Assembly: GCA_021777055.1 (NCBI GenBank)
Contig: JAIQZO010000041.1
Span: forward strand, 1 to 50,790
Direction: 5' to 3'
Origin: Candidatus Anammoxibacter sp.
GTDB lineage: Bacteria; Planctomycetota; Brocadiia; Brocadiales; Anammoxibacteraceae
Length of the DNA: 50,790 nucleotides
Shown: piece after piece, positions 1-8,672 of the stretch
How positions within the stretch are numbered: position 1 is the stretch's first letter
Layout of the letters: every line of letters starts with the position of its first letter
Position numbers and translations under genes: made by a program
Notes under the pieces: model-generated
Told to the model about the DNA's origin: nothing
What the model saw: the letters and a program-made list of their open reading frames with translations, nothing else
Databases searched by the model: none

Positions 1-379
1 GCTAGAGACGTGTAAACTAAAAGGCAATAAGCTTGTAGATTTTCTACAAAATGTCTTGGTAACTCCAGACAATCAACTTCACAAAATCACAAAATCGCTA
101 CTTGACACCTCATAATCTGCATTAGGCAGCTTAACTGTTACCAAGTACAAACACCTCCCTTGCGCAAAAAAATCGCTCTTTTGCTTTATCAATCTTCAAA
201 AGATAACGAACCCGACAATACTTTGTCTTGTATAAATAAAGTTTATAACTTTTCAAGAAAAGACAAAACCTGTTATATCCAGACCTATTCTAATCTGAAG
301 AATATGGCATTACTAGAGAACGACCAGATTCCCATATAAGATAAAACAGCTTCCCAATCAGACCTTGTGGTTTAATTAC
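1..379. other. Non-coding leader of the window, no gene seen
   Basis: No open frame with a convincing start and family match is visible on either strand. The stretch lies beyond the 3' side of a degenerate IS110-family transposase read on the minus strand, so part of it may be the element's non-coding flank or older mobile-element debris. A short minus-strand frame near 100-150 spells LPNAD-type residues but is broken by stops. Confidence 0.5.
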
Positions 380-523
380 CAACACTAGGCACGGCTTGCA
401 GTTCTACCTGATAATCGTTTCACATTGGCACTCTCCTCGCTATTGTGGATGGAACGGCTTTCACTAGCTTATGGTTTTACAACCACTATAATTACTATAT
501 TTGGTTCCCCGCCCCATCCACTT
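380..523 (-). ncRNA. Candidate IS110-type bridge-RNA region (degenerate)
   Basis: This non-coding stretch lies directly downstream (minus strand) of the IS110 transposase remnant. An 8-bp perfect inverted repeat, GTGGATGG at 445-452 and CCATCCAC at 514-521, closes a loop of about 60 nt next to the transposase stop codon. Family knowledge: IS110/IS1111 elements encode a structured bridge RNA in a non-coding end next to the transposase. Position and structure fit, but no covariance or expression evidence is available and the element is decayed, so the RNA assignment is inference. Confidence 0.25.
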
Positions 524-954
524 TTACTTAAACAACTTCTTTAGATTAAACTCTGCCTGATCTTTTATTATATTATAAAATAACATGCTCTCGCTATCTT
601 GTTACTCAACGCTTTTGTCGCTACTATTTGATTTGTTTTACCCGCTTTGAGTTGATGGCAGCTCTTTGCATTGGGACAATATCTTCGCATAAAGTTTGAG
701 GCCTCTACATAGGCCACGCTAAATACCGATTGCCATTTTTCCTGTTATTCTCCCCCTTTTTCTTCCGTTAGATAGCCTTTCCGATGAAACACATCTGCTG
801 TACGATGAATAATCTGAGACGCGGGGAAATCTGTTTATATCTCCTGTCTCTAACATTATAGTGATTCCTAGTATGTTGCCTATACCGTTTACCGTTACTA
901 AATTCTCAAATGGATATCTTAACTTTATCTCTTTTAACACTTCTTTTTCCATTT
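524..954 (-). pseudogene. IS110-family transposase, C-terminal remnant with frameshifts
   Basis: The minus-strand frame starting near 952 reads a Transposase_20 (IS116/IS110/IS902) domain. It shows TVNGIG, then ITIMLETGDINRF, then YSRCVSSERLSNGRKRG, which are conserved blocks of this domain. The frame stops at 719. The sequence continues in other frames: GNRYLAW, then AYVEASNFMRRYC, then TKALSNKIARACYF, and finally KDQAEFNLKKLFK ending with a stop at 524-526. At least three frameshifts are therefore needed to restore the reading frame. The N-terminal DEDD catalytic half is absent, because the region upstream belongs to a different transposase remnant. Non-functional; the family call is confident. 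Confidence 0.8.
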
Positions 955-1128
955 TCAGTTTAACTCTCTACAAATCTTATTATACCTCATTGTGATCCCC
1001 GCTCCTGATATTCCTCCGAAATACTTACCAAGATCTTCACAGGACATTCCGCTAGAGGCTCTGGCTAAATATACAGACAAGTTACGTGCTGTATTTCTTT
1101 TTCGGCCTGTTATTAATCTGTGTTTATT
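955..1128 (-). pseudogene. REP-associated tyrosine transposase, C-terminal DnaA-like HTH remnant
   Basis: On the minus strand, a frame from about 1128 down to a stop at 955-957 reads GRKRNTARNLSVYLARASSG, followed by LGKYFGGISGAGITMRYNKI. The pattern (RNxAR..xxYLAR..SGxS..xLGxYFGGIS..xITxRY) is that of the DnaA-type helix-turn-helix found at the C-terminus of REP-associated (RAYT, Y1/HUH) transposases. The N-terminal HUH/Y1 catalytic domain is missing: an intact glycosyltransferase gene starts at 1234 on the other strand. The fragment abuts the IS110 remnant with no spacer, suggesting one element inserted into or recombined with the other before both decayed. Confidence 0.65.
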
Positions 1129-1233
1129 CTACAAAATCTTATTAAAAGTAAAATTCTACTTTATAACTGGAACAAAGGTTCGATAATAAAAAATGAGTTA
1201 TTAATCTCTGGATAGGTTTTTTGTAGTAATAAT

Positions 1234-2187
1234 ATGGATACTATTGACATTTCAATCATTGTGCCTCTCTATAATGAAGAAGAGAATGTTATTCTCCTGT
1301 ATGAATCATTGTCTAAGGTTATGAATGGGATAAATAAAAAATATGAGATAATCTTTATTGATGACGGTAGTATCGATAAAACATCTGAAATAGCAGAAGA
1401 TCTTCATGAAAAGGATGAAAAACTAAAAGTTATTAAGTTTAGACGAAATTATGGTCAGACTCCCGCAATGCAGGCAGGATTTGATCATGCAAAAGGTAAT
1501 ATTATTTTAAGCATGGATGGTGACCTGCAAAATGATCCCAAAGATATACAGAAGTTGTTAGAAAAAATTGATGAAGGTTACGATATAGTTTGTGGTTGGA
1601 GAAAAGATCGTAAAGATAAACTGTTTTCTCGTAAGGTACCATCAAAAGTAGCTAACTGGTTAATGGGACATGTTACCGGGATAAAGGTACATGATAACGG
1701 ATGTTCATTAAAGGCATTCAAGGGGGTAACAATAAAAAGAACCCGATTATACTCTGATATGCACAGATTTATACCGGCAATGGCGTCCATTGGAGGTATA
1801 AAATATACAGAAATTGTTGTTGATCACCATGCGAGAAAATTTGGATCGAGCAAATACGGTTTATCAAGGATCTGGAAGGTGTTTTTAGACTTACTTACTG
1901 TAAAAATGTTGGTTGGTTTTTCAAGGAATCCAGGGCTATTATTTGCAATATTAAGTTTTCCATTTTTGATCTCCGGTGGAGTGTTTGCGTTATTGTCAAT
2001 AAACTTGTACCTGAATCTTGATTCTATGGAATCAGCTCCTATAATTTTTGCTTCAATATCTTTTCTGCTCTTCTTTCTATCCGTACATTTATTGCTGCTG
2101 GGATTTATAGGGGAAATGATTGTCAAAACGGTGAATCCAAAGAAGAGAGATAAGGGCAAAGTCAACCTGCTATCAGCTAACATGTGA
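1234..2187 (+). CDS. GT2 family glycosyltransferase (DPM1/ArnC-like) with C-terminal membrane anchor
   Basis: A 317-residue polyisoprenyl-phosphate type glycosyltransferase, probably moving a sugar from a nucleotide donor to a lipid phosphate at the cytoplasmic membrane. The GT-A fold begins at once (SIIVPLYNEEENV, residues 7-19). It has the nucleotide-binding IDDGS (42-46), the metal-binding DGD (95-97) within SMDGDLQND, the acceptor-side GCSLKAF block (156-162) and the basic RKFGSSKYG motif (201-209). Two hydrophobic helices (about 235-258 and 268-292) anchor the C-terminus. No clear Shine-Dalgarno precedes the ATG, but the domain starts right after it. First gene of a long + strand glycan locus; a divergent paralogue follows 280 bp downstream. 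The acceptor and sugar cannot be read from sequence. Confidence 0.85.
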   Translation: MDTIDISIIVPLYNEEENVILLYESLSKVMNGINKKYEIIFIDDGSIDKTSEIAEDLHEKDEKLKVIKFRRNYGQTPAMQAGFDHAKGNIILSMDGDLQNDPKDIQKLLEKIDEGYDIVCGWRKDRKDKLFSRKVPSKVANWLMGHVTGIKVHDNGCSLKAFKGVTIKRTRLYSDMHRFIPAMASIGGIKYTEIVVDHHARKFGSSKYGLSRIWKVFLDLLTVKMLVGFSRNPGLLFAILSFPFLISGGVFALLSINLYLNLDSMESAPIIFASISFLLFFLSVHLLLLGFIGEMIVKTVNPKKRDKGKVNLLSANM

Positions 2188-2355
2188 CAAAATTAGTACA
2201 TGTTAGTTGTCAAAATTTTTTTGCAGTATTTACTAGTTTATATTGTCATTTGATGCTCAAAGTGGTTTTGCTATTGTTCGAAAGAATAAATTAATTGCAT
2301 TGGGGTTTTTGTTTTAAATTGTTATATGTGTACTGTTGTGTAATAAGAAAAATTT

Positions 2356-2423
2356 GATTACGCAGATTATGTACAATTACACTAATACAAGTCCTTGTAA
2401 TCTGTTTTTTTATCAGCGTAATC
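2356..2423. repeat. Intergenic nested inverted repeat (GATTACGC/AGATTA type)
   Basis: GATTACGC (2356-2363) pairs with GCGTAATC (2416-2423), and the adjoining AGATTA (2364-2369) pairs with TAATCT (2398-2403). A T-run lies inside the 3' arm. It sits between the two GT2 genes in a 280-bp gap without a gene. It may act as a terminator or be a dispersed repeat. Confidence 0.5.
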
Positions 2424-2467
2424 ATTATCTAATTTAAACCTTGTATTAAATCCTTGGAAAGTTATAC

Positions 2468-3415
2468 ATGTATCAAAATAACAAATTTGACATTTCTGTA
2501 ATTGTTCCAGTTGTAGAAAGATATGATAATTTATGCAAGCTCTACTCTGAATTTTCTTCTGCATTTGCACGATTAGAAAAATATTATGAGTTTATATTTG
2601 TTATACCTGAAGAGTTTTGTGATGCAATTAATGACTTAACTATTCTTCAAAAGGGTAATCCATGTATAAAAATAATTAAACAAAATAAAAACTTGGGCGA
2701 ATCGGTTGCTTTGTCAGTAGGTGTAGAAAAGGCGCAAGGTGATTATATTTTTACATTAGCTTCATATTTCCAAGTAGATCCTGAAAGTGTAAATATGATT
2801 TGGCATGAGTTGATGCAGGGGGTTGATCTTGTTGTTGCAAGGAGGTGTCCACGGCTTGATTCAAAATTTAATCAAGTTCAATCTTTTCTATTCCACTGGT
2901 TAATAAATAAGATGACTTCAACGCACTTTCATGATATTAGTTGTGGCCTTAAAGGGATGAAGAGAGATGTGTTTGAGGAGATTAATATTTATGGCGATTT
3001 ACATAGATTTATTCCCATATTAGCGGATAAATATGGTTTCAAGATAAAAGAAATAAATGCCAGACAGAGAGAAGAAGATAGCAAAATAAGAGTATTGAGG
3101 TTTGGAACATATGTTCGCCGGTTGCTAGACATATTTACTATATTTTTTATCGCAAAATTTACAATGAAACCTCTTCGGTTCTTTGGGTTAATAGGTATGT
3201 CAATAGGCGCAGTTGGCGCGAGTATAGTGGGTTATTTTGGTGCCTATAGGTTATTTGGTTTTGGTGGCATTGCAGACAAACCGCTGTTGTTGCTAGGAGT
3301 TATTTTAATGGTTTTAGGTGTGCAGACGATATCAATCGGATTAATCGGCGAGATCTTTATTTTTACTCATGCCAAAGATTTGAAAGAGTATAAAGTTGAA
3401 AAGTCATTATTGTAG
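2468..3415 (+). CDS. GT2-like protein lacking the canonical catalytic motifs
   Basis: A 315-residue protein collinear with the GT2 enzyme at 1234. It has the same N-terminal beta strand (ISVIVPV, 9-15), the same SCGLKGM block (158-164), GDLHRFIPIL (176-185) and two C-terminal membrane helices. The active-site motifs are not conserved. IDDGS is replaced by VIPEEF (45-50), the DGDLQNDP block by LASYFQVDP (98-106, no DxD) and RKFGSSKYG by residues around REEDSK. The frame is intact, so this looks like a retained divergent or non-catalytic paralogue and not a decaying gene. It could partner or regulate the upstream enzyme, or use an unusual donor. GGAAAG six bases before the ATG supports the start. 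Confidence 0.75.
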   Translation: MYQNNKFDISVIVPVVERYDNLCKLYSEFSSAFARLEKYYEFIFVIPEEFCDAINDLTILQKGNPCIKIIKQNKNLGESVALSVGVEKAQGDYIFTLASYFQVDPESVNMIWHELMQGVDLVVARRCPRLDSKFNQVQSFLFHWLINKMTSTHFHDISCGLKGMKRDVFEEINIYGDLHRFIPILADKYGFKIKEINARQREEDSKIRVLRFGTYVRRLLDIFTIFFIAKFTMKPLRFFGLIGMSIGAVGASIVGYFGAYRLFGFGGIADKPLLLLGVILMVLGVQTISIGLIGEIFIFTHAKDLKEYKVEKSLL

Positions 3416-3617
3416 CTAGTCCGGTCATCTAAAAGAAAGTATTAATAAATGTTGTGCAGATTAATATAAGTGCTTCGCGGTTTTGTGCATTGTTTATGAG
3501 AGATCTGTCCCATATGATTGCAGTTTTCAATACTAGTACAACGTCTATTTTGCATTGGCATTAGCCATGTGACCTAAACTCTTTTTGTTAACAGGTAGTA
3601 ATTGCTCAGGTGGATAG

Positions 3618-3770
3618 GCTAAAGGCTAAATGCTAAAGGCTAAATGCTAAAGGCTAAAGGTAAAGCTTAAAGGCAAAAAGGCTGTAACTTTTGCTTTTTT
3701 TTCTTAGCCAGTTCACTTAAAAGGCATTATGCTTTTACCATCAGTCTTCAGCCATCAGCCTTCAGTCCAT
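3618..3770. repeat. Heptamer-repeat inverted element in a 611-bp gene-free gap
   Basis: The gap 3416-4026 holds no gene. From 3618 to about 3666 there are six to seven imperfect tandem copies of a 7-bp unit, GGCTAAA or TGCTAAA. From 3738 to 3768 there is a second array with unit CAGYCWT, whose complement is GGCTGAA-like. The two arms are about 70 bp apart and largely complementary (with G-U pairs on the minus-strand transcript), so a long imperfect hairpin is possible. The rest of the gap up to the gene at 4027 shows no recognisable feature. Confidence 0.6.
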
Positions 3771-4026
3771 TCGTAGGAGTAGCTAAAACGGATAAGATTT
3801 AAGAAATTGATCCAGTCATTAGAACAATGACTATGTACTAACATTATTACCACTCAGTCTGTTTTATAATATTTTTGTGTTAAATTTACTTTCATAAGAT
3901 TTCGGGCTTTGTGGTGTAAAAGGAAATTGCACTATCTGCTAAACTTGCTTTCTTTAATTGTAATGATGTTGGTGTATTTTTGCACATAGGTGCATATATA
4001 GTGCATCTAAATATTTTTGAGTTAAT

Positions 4027-5841
4027 ATGAATCCTCTAAAGAAATCACGTTTTATATTAATAAAGCAATTGATACATAGTCCAATTTCTCTTGTCATTAT
4101 GTTTGCTTTAGTTTTACGGTTATGGGGGATTTGGCATGGTTATCCCTTCTCTTATTATGGTGATGAACAGCACTTTGTTAACCGTGCGGTTTCTTTTGGT
4201 AGTGGAGACTTGAATCCTCATTGGTTTCACAAGCCTGCATTCCTAATGTATTTTCTGTTTTTTGAATATGGGATCTTTTTTGTGATTGGAAAGATTACTG
4301 GTCTCTTTCCTACTCTTGATTCGTTTGCAATTTCATATTTTCAGGATCCATGGGCATTTATCCTAATAGGGAGGATTACAGTAACTTTATTTGGAGTATC
4401 CACTATATACGTTGTTTATAAAATAGGGGAAAAATTTTGGTCAAAAAATGTTGGTTTATACTCCTCCGTTTTTTTGGCATTAAGTTATGGTCATATCTTT
4501 TGCGGGCAGGATGTAAAGGCTGACGTTGTTGCAACATTTTTTTCTGTTTTGTCTGTGTTTTATATACTAAACATTGTAAATAATGATTATAAAAAGAGGG
4601 ACTTTATTCTTGCCGGACTCTTTGCAGGGTTAGGAGCGGCAACAAAATATTATTCTATCGCACTTTTGCCTTGTATATTAATAGCAACAATATATGGCTG
4701 TGTTAGTAAAAGAAATATTCTGATAATCAAGAATTATTTATATACATTGTTGTGTTTCTGGGGTATACATTTCCTTGCATCACCTTACAACTTCCTTGAT
4801 TATCATGGTCGGCGAGCCGCTTTTGGGCGCTTTATAAATTTATTTAATAAAGTGTCTCCGCTAAAAATACCGGGCTATGCTGAGCTTGAGGGTACGACAA
4901 ATTTTCTCCCGGAGAATTATCAAGGAAATTATATCTATAATTCCTTTATACATTATGTGAAAATCATGCTGGAAACTGAAGGAGTTGGAATAATAATTGG
5001 TATTATATTTATTATTTCCATATGCTTTATTTTGTTTAAACCCTGTATAAAAAAGGTGTTACTCTTATCATTTCCCATTCTTTTTTCAATTATTTCCATA
5101 GTGATGTGTCCTTCTTACACAGAAGCAAGACACCAATTAATAGTATATCCGTTTTTTGCGATTGCAGCTGGAATATTTCTTTGCGGAATTCATGGTAGGC
5201 TTGGTAACAAGTTTAAGATAAATGATCTTGTGCTTGTCTTGCTTATCTTTCCTCTGGTATTTATTATTAAAAATAATATTTACATCTCAAAAACAGATAC
5301 CAGGACACTTGCTAAATATTGGATAGAATCAAATATTCCAGCTAATACCAGGCTCATCCTTGATGAGGAATCTCCGGTATTAAAAATGAGCAAAAATAAC
5401 CTTGAGGAGTATTATAAAAGATCTAAAACTATTAATCCTGGCCAATTTACCACACATCTAGAAAAATATTATTCGTATCAGATGAAGGGGGAGTATGAAA
5501 TAACATATGATATTAAAGAGATACGGCATATTTGGTGGCGGGACAAAGAGATTTCAGATAAAGATGCTTATGCTACGACAGAGTATGATAAAGATATGGC
5601 AAACCCTGTAAAAATGGTTGGTGTTAATGATTTGGAATTTTATATTAAAGATGGATACAAATATGTTGTTACAAGCAGTTATGCATATGCTTCATACATG
5701 ATACAAAACAAAAAAAGTATAAATTTCCCCTCTTACAAAAAGTTTTATGAAGATCTCTTTTCAAAAGGAGAGATAATTAAAGAATTTAACGCCGAACAGT
5801 TACGATTACCTGGGCCAACAATAATGATAATTAAGATCTAG
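4027..5841 (+). CDS. Polytopic membrane glycosyltransferase, PMT/ArnT-like (GT-C)
   Basis: A 604-residue integral membrane protein of the GT-C fold related to dolichyl-phosphate-mannose protein mannosyltransferases and ArnT. Such enzymes transfer a sugar from a polyprenyl-phosphate carrier on the outer face of the membrane. The first helix (18-34) is followed by YYGDEQHF with the acidic pair D46-E47, the expected catalytic position in the first periplasmic loop, and by FHKPAF (67-72), the HKP/HPP-like motif. About ten further hydrophobic helices extend to residue 410. A soluble C-terminal region (about 415-604) follows. The donor is plausibly made by the GT2 enzyme at 1234. Acceptor unknown: lipid, protein or glycan. 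Confidence 0.75.
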   Translation: MNPLKKSRFILIKQLIHSPISLVIMFALVLRLWGIWHGYPFSYYGDEQHFVNRAVSFGSGDLNPHWFHKPAFLMYFLFFEYGIFFVIGKITGLFPTLDSFAISYFQDPWAFILIGRITVTLFGVSTIYVVYKIGEKFWSKNVGLYSSVFLALSYGHIFCGQDVKADVVATFFSVLSVFYILNIVNNDYKKRDFILAGLFAGLGAATKYYSIALLPCILIATIYGCVSKRNILIIKNYLYTLLCFWGIHFLASPYNFLDYHGRRAAFGRFINLFNKVSPLKIPGYAELEGTTNFLPENYQGNYIYNSFIHYVKIMLETEGVGIIIGIIFIISICFILFKPCIKKVLLLSFPILFSIISIVMCPSYTEARHQLIVYPFFAIAAGIFLCGIHGRLGNKFKINDLVLVLLIFPLVFIIKNNIYISKTDTRTLAKYWIESNIPANTRLILDEESPVLKMSKNNLEEYYKRSKTINPGQFTTHLEKYYSYQMKGEYEITYDIKEIRHIWWRDKEISDKDAYATTEYDKDMANPVKMVGVNDLEFYIKDGYKYVVTSSYAYASYMIQNKKSINFPSYKKFYEDLFSKGEIIKEFNAEQLRLPGPTIMIIKI

Positions 5842-5864
5842 CCAAAAATATTCGAAATTTTTGG

Positions 5865-5956
5865 GGTTTAAAGGCTTAAGGTTCAACGTTCCACGTTTTT
5901 TCTTGTTTCCGTATCTTTAACCTTTAACCTTTGAACTGTGAACCTTGAACCATTAA
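5865..5956. repeat. Intergenic inverted element built of GGTTCAA-like repeats
   Basis: The left arm (5865-5895) contains AAGGTTCAACGTTC. The right arm (5913-5956) contains tandem CTTTAACC units and GTGAACCTTGAACC. The reverse complement of the right arm aligns with the left at about 18 of 23 positions. The 247-bp gap holds no gene. Same architecture as the elements at 3618 and 34549 but with a different repeat unit. Confidence 0.5.
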
Positions 5957-6088
5957 CTCGAAAAGAACTTTATTTTCAGCTGATTATAAATTTGAGAGAT
6001 AAATTTGCACAATTAGGGTGGCAGAATCTAAAACCTATTATACGGAATTCTACAGGGAGAATATTTCGTAACTCCTGTCAAAAAAATA

Positions 6089-6892
6089 ATGGCTGAAACA
6101 AAATTGATAATAGACGGTCATGTTCATATCTATGATTGTTATGATCTTGATAGGTTTTTTGACGCAACAATAGAGAATCTGGATAAGGCTTATTTATCCA
6201 AATATCCAGGGGATTATAGTGCTCATAAAGTGATTTTTCTTACTGAAAGTAAAAAGAACGATTATTTCTCTATGTTCAAGAGTAAAGGCAGATTTAGTGA
6301 TAAATCTGAGTATACCTTTGCAAATACGAAAGAAGATAGTTCCCTCGTACTTCTGAAAAATAATCAGCCGCAGTGTTATTTGTTTGCAGGACGACAGGTA
6401 GTAACCAAAGAAAAACTTGAAGTGCTTTCGATTGCATCTACTCTGAAAATTGAATATGGTTTACCCATAGAAGAGGTCATTAAGAGAATATTTGATAATA
6501 ACGGAATTGCAGTGCTGGCTTGGGGTGTTGGTAAGTGGTTTTTTAAGAGGGGTGATATTGTTAGGGATATTATTGAGAGATATCATTCTGCAAGCCTTTT
6601 TATAGGGGATAGCGGATCTCGCCCTTCGTTATGGCCGAAACCTCAGCTATACAAAATTGCTGAAAATTATAATATGAAAATACTTTTAGGTTCAGATCCG
6701 TTTCCGTTTCCAGAAGAACAATCTAGAGTTGGAGAATCTGGGATTATAATAGATGGACCTTTTAATATTAATACCCCGGCTAATTCAGTTCATGATATTT
6801 TGTTATCTTTTAAAGCTAATGTTTCTCCTCTAGGAACTAGAGATGACATATTTAGATTTTTTAAAAGACAAATCAGAATGTTTAGGGCGTGA
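6089..6892 (+). CDS. Amidohydrolase/PHP-like metal-dependent hydrolase, function unknown
   Basis: A 267-residue soluble protein. The N-terminus IDGHVHIYDCYD gives an HxH metal motif (H11, H13) directly after the first beta strand, typical of amidohydrolase-superfamily or PHP TIM barrels. Later strands carry GDSGSRP (173-179) and LLGSDPFPFPEE (200-210), the latter placed where an amidohydrolase metal-binding Asp often lies. The middle of the protein is poorly conserved, so the exact family is uncertain. It sits 29 bp upstream of the GlpD-like gene and is likely co-transcribed with it inside the glycan locus, so a role in trimming or deacetylating a sugar precursor is possible but inferred. A regulatory or phosphoesterase role cannot be excluded. 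Confidence 0.5.
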   Translation: MAETKLIIDGHVHIYDCYDLDRFFDATIENLDKAYLSKYPGDYSAHKVIFLTESKKNDYFSMFKSKGRFSDKSEYTFANTKEDSSLVLLKNNQPQCYLFAGRQVVTKEKLEVLSIASTLKIEYGLPIEEVIKRIFDNNGIAVLAWGVGKWFFKRGDIVRDIIERYHSASLFIGDSGSRPSLWPKPQLYKIAENYNMKILLGSDPFPFPEEQSRVGESGIIIDGPFNINTPANSVHDILLSFKANVSPLGTRDDIFRFFKRQIRMFRA

Positions 6893-6921
6893 GCCTATCA
6901 GCCGTATAATTTAATTGTCTA

Positions 6922-8592
6922 ATGAAACGTGATTTAACAAAATTTGCTAATACAGAATTTGATTTGCTGATTATTGGTGGAGGGATTCATGGGGCAGCAC
7001 TTTTATGGCAAGCCGCGCAGATGCAACTCTCTGTAGGATTGATAGAAATGGGAGACTTTTCTCAGGCGACCTCGGCAAACAGCCAGAAAATAATCCATGG
7101 AGGACTACGCTATTTACAACAATTTGACATTCGTCGAATAAGACAATCAATCTTGTCTAGAAAACAGTTAATGATGTGGGCTCCACACCTTGTTCATCCT
7201 TTAAAGTGTATTATGCCTGTTTACGGTCATGGTTTTAAGGGAAAAGAGGCGATGAAATTAGGGATGTATTTATATGATTTGATTGGATTTGGCCGTAATA
7301 AAATCTTTGATCAGTCAAAATATATTCCAAATGGGAAAATATTATCAGTTCAAGAAACGAATAATAAGATCCCATATTTAAATCAAGATAAACTAAAAGG
7401 AGGAGTGCAGTGGTATGATGGCTTTTGCCTTAATACTGAGAGGCTAGTGTTAGCATTTATAAAATCAGGCTGTAAGTTAGGTGGATTAGCCACTAATTAT
7501 GTTAAAGCTGTAAAAATAATTAAAACCGGGAATAAAATTACAGGAATTAAGGCTGACGATCAATTAAATGGCGACACCTTAGACATAAGGGCAAGAAAGG
7601 TCGTAAACTGCACAGGGGCGTGGATAAGTGAAATATATGAAAATACCGATTTGCATTGTGGTTTACAAACAAGATTTGCAAGCGGTATTAATATTGTGGT
7701 TAAAAAGATTTTTCCATTTAATAATGCCGTAGGGATAAGTAATAAAAAAGATAAAGGCCGACTATATTTTGTTGTGCCATGGCGTGGCAAATCAATTGTT
7801 GGAACGGAATATTTTCCGTTTAATGGAAACCCAGATGACTATAAAAGCAATCTGGATCAGTGTATGCAATTGATTCATGGATTTAATGAAGCATACCCAA
7901 TGGCTAAACTGGAACTTAAAGATGTAACGTTTGTACATCAGGGACTATTGCCTGTTAGTAATAAACCATTTTTAGAAGATGAAGAGCCCAATATCAGTAA
8001 AAAGTTCAAAATTGTTGACCATGAAAATGACGGTATTAAAGGAATGTTTAGTGTCATTGGTGTGAAGTATACAACGGCGGCTTACGTTACGTCAAAGATT
8101 TTAAGGAGTTTATATCCAGCTAGTTTTATAAAACGAGTTAACCTTAAACATCAGCTAGTTGGTGGAAATATTGATAGCTTTTCTTTATATAAAGAGAGTT
8201 TAATTAATAAATGGGGAAAGATACTGGATAAAGAAACCATGGCACCGCTAGTTGAGAACTATGGTGATGAAGTTGAGACGGTTTTGAATATTGGGCGAGA
8301 ACAAGATAGAGCTAAATCTAATCAAAACGATAAACTCTCCTTTGTCTTAAGAGGGCAAACGTTATTTGCTATACGTGAAGAGATGGCTATGAAGCTTTCA
8401 GATGTTATTCTACGCCGGACAGATTTAGGTACTTCACATTGCCCTAAGAGAGTGCTGTTGGACGAGATATCGTTTTATATGGCAGAAGAACTTGAATGGT
8501 CAGAGCATAGTAGATTAAATGAAATTAATGAACTGAACAATTTTTATCCTGATTACTTTGAGTATAAACCAATAGATAAAACATTAGGATGA
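6922..8592 (+). CDS. glpD: FAD-dependent glycerol-3-phosphate dehydrogenase family protein
   Basis: A 556-residue flavoprotein of the GlpD/GlpA family, which oxidises sn-glycerol 3-phosphate to dihydroxyacetone phosphate and passes electrons to quinone. The dinucleotide fold IIGGGIHGAA (17-26) begins the protein and is followed by DFSQATSANSQKIIHGGLRY (45-64), the family's FAD-binding signature. A C-terminal helical region (about 400-540) matches the DAO C-terminal domain. The length fits the family. Its place inside the glycan cluster, near FkbH and an acyl carrier protein, suggests it may act on a glycerol-derived precursor and not only in catabolism, but this is inference. The symbol reflects family and not proven orthology. 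Confidence 0.75.
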   Translation: MKRDLTKFANTEFDLLIIGGGIHGAALLWQAAQMQLSVGLIEMGDFSQATSANSQKIIHGGLRYLQQFDIRRIRQSILSRKQLMMWAPHLVHPLKCIMPVYGHGFKGKEAMKLGMYLYDLIGFGRNKIFDQSKYIPNGKILSVQETNNKIPYLNQDKLKGGVQWYDGFCLNTERLVLAFIKSGCKLGGLATNYVKAVKIIKTGNKITGIKADDQLNGDTLDIRARKVVNCTGAWISEIYENTDLHCGLQTRFASGINIVVKKIFPFNNAVGISNKKDKGRLYFVVPWRGKSIVGTEYFPFNGNPDDYKSNLDQCMQLIHGFNEAYPMAKLELKDVTFVHQGLLPVSNKPFLEDEEPNISKKFKIVDHENDGIKGMFSVIGVKYTTAAYVTSKILRSLYPASFIKRVNLKHQLVGGNIDSFSLYKESLINKWGKILDKETMAPLVENYGDEVETVLNIGREQDRAKSNQNDKLSFVLRGQTLFAIREEMAMKLSDVILRRTDLGTSHCPKRVLLDEISFYMAEELEWSEHSRLNEINELNNFYPDYFEYKPIDKTLG

Positions 8593-8672
8593 AATGTTTA
8601 GCATATGCAAAGACAAGTAATCTTAATAATAAATCAATGCAGCTCATTTTAAAACAGGATTAAACTAAAACA

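Noticed and set aside
100..160. Minus-strand frame spelling VKLPNADYEV, reminiscent of DUF6883-type N-termini
   Set aside because: Stops interrupt every frame within about ten residues and the following motif is absent; too short to call.
423..440. GG-N10-GC pattern resembling a sigma54 promoter
   Set aside because: It lies inside the presumed IS110 flank, deviates from consensus at -12 and has no gene in the right position.
992..1186. Open frame of 64 codons on the + strand
   Set aside because: It is antisense to the RAYT transposase remnant, has no ribosome-binding site and shows no family pattern.
3618..3770. Tandem heptamers considered as a CRISPR array
   Set aside because: Units are 7 bp with no spacers and no cas genes are present.
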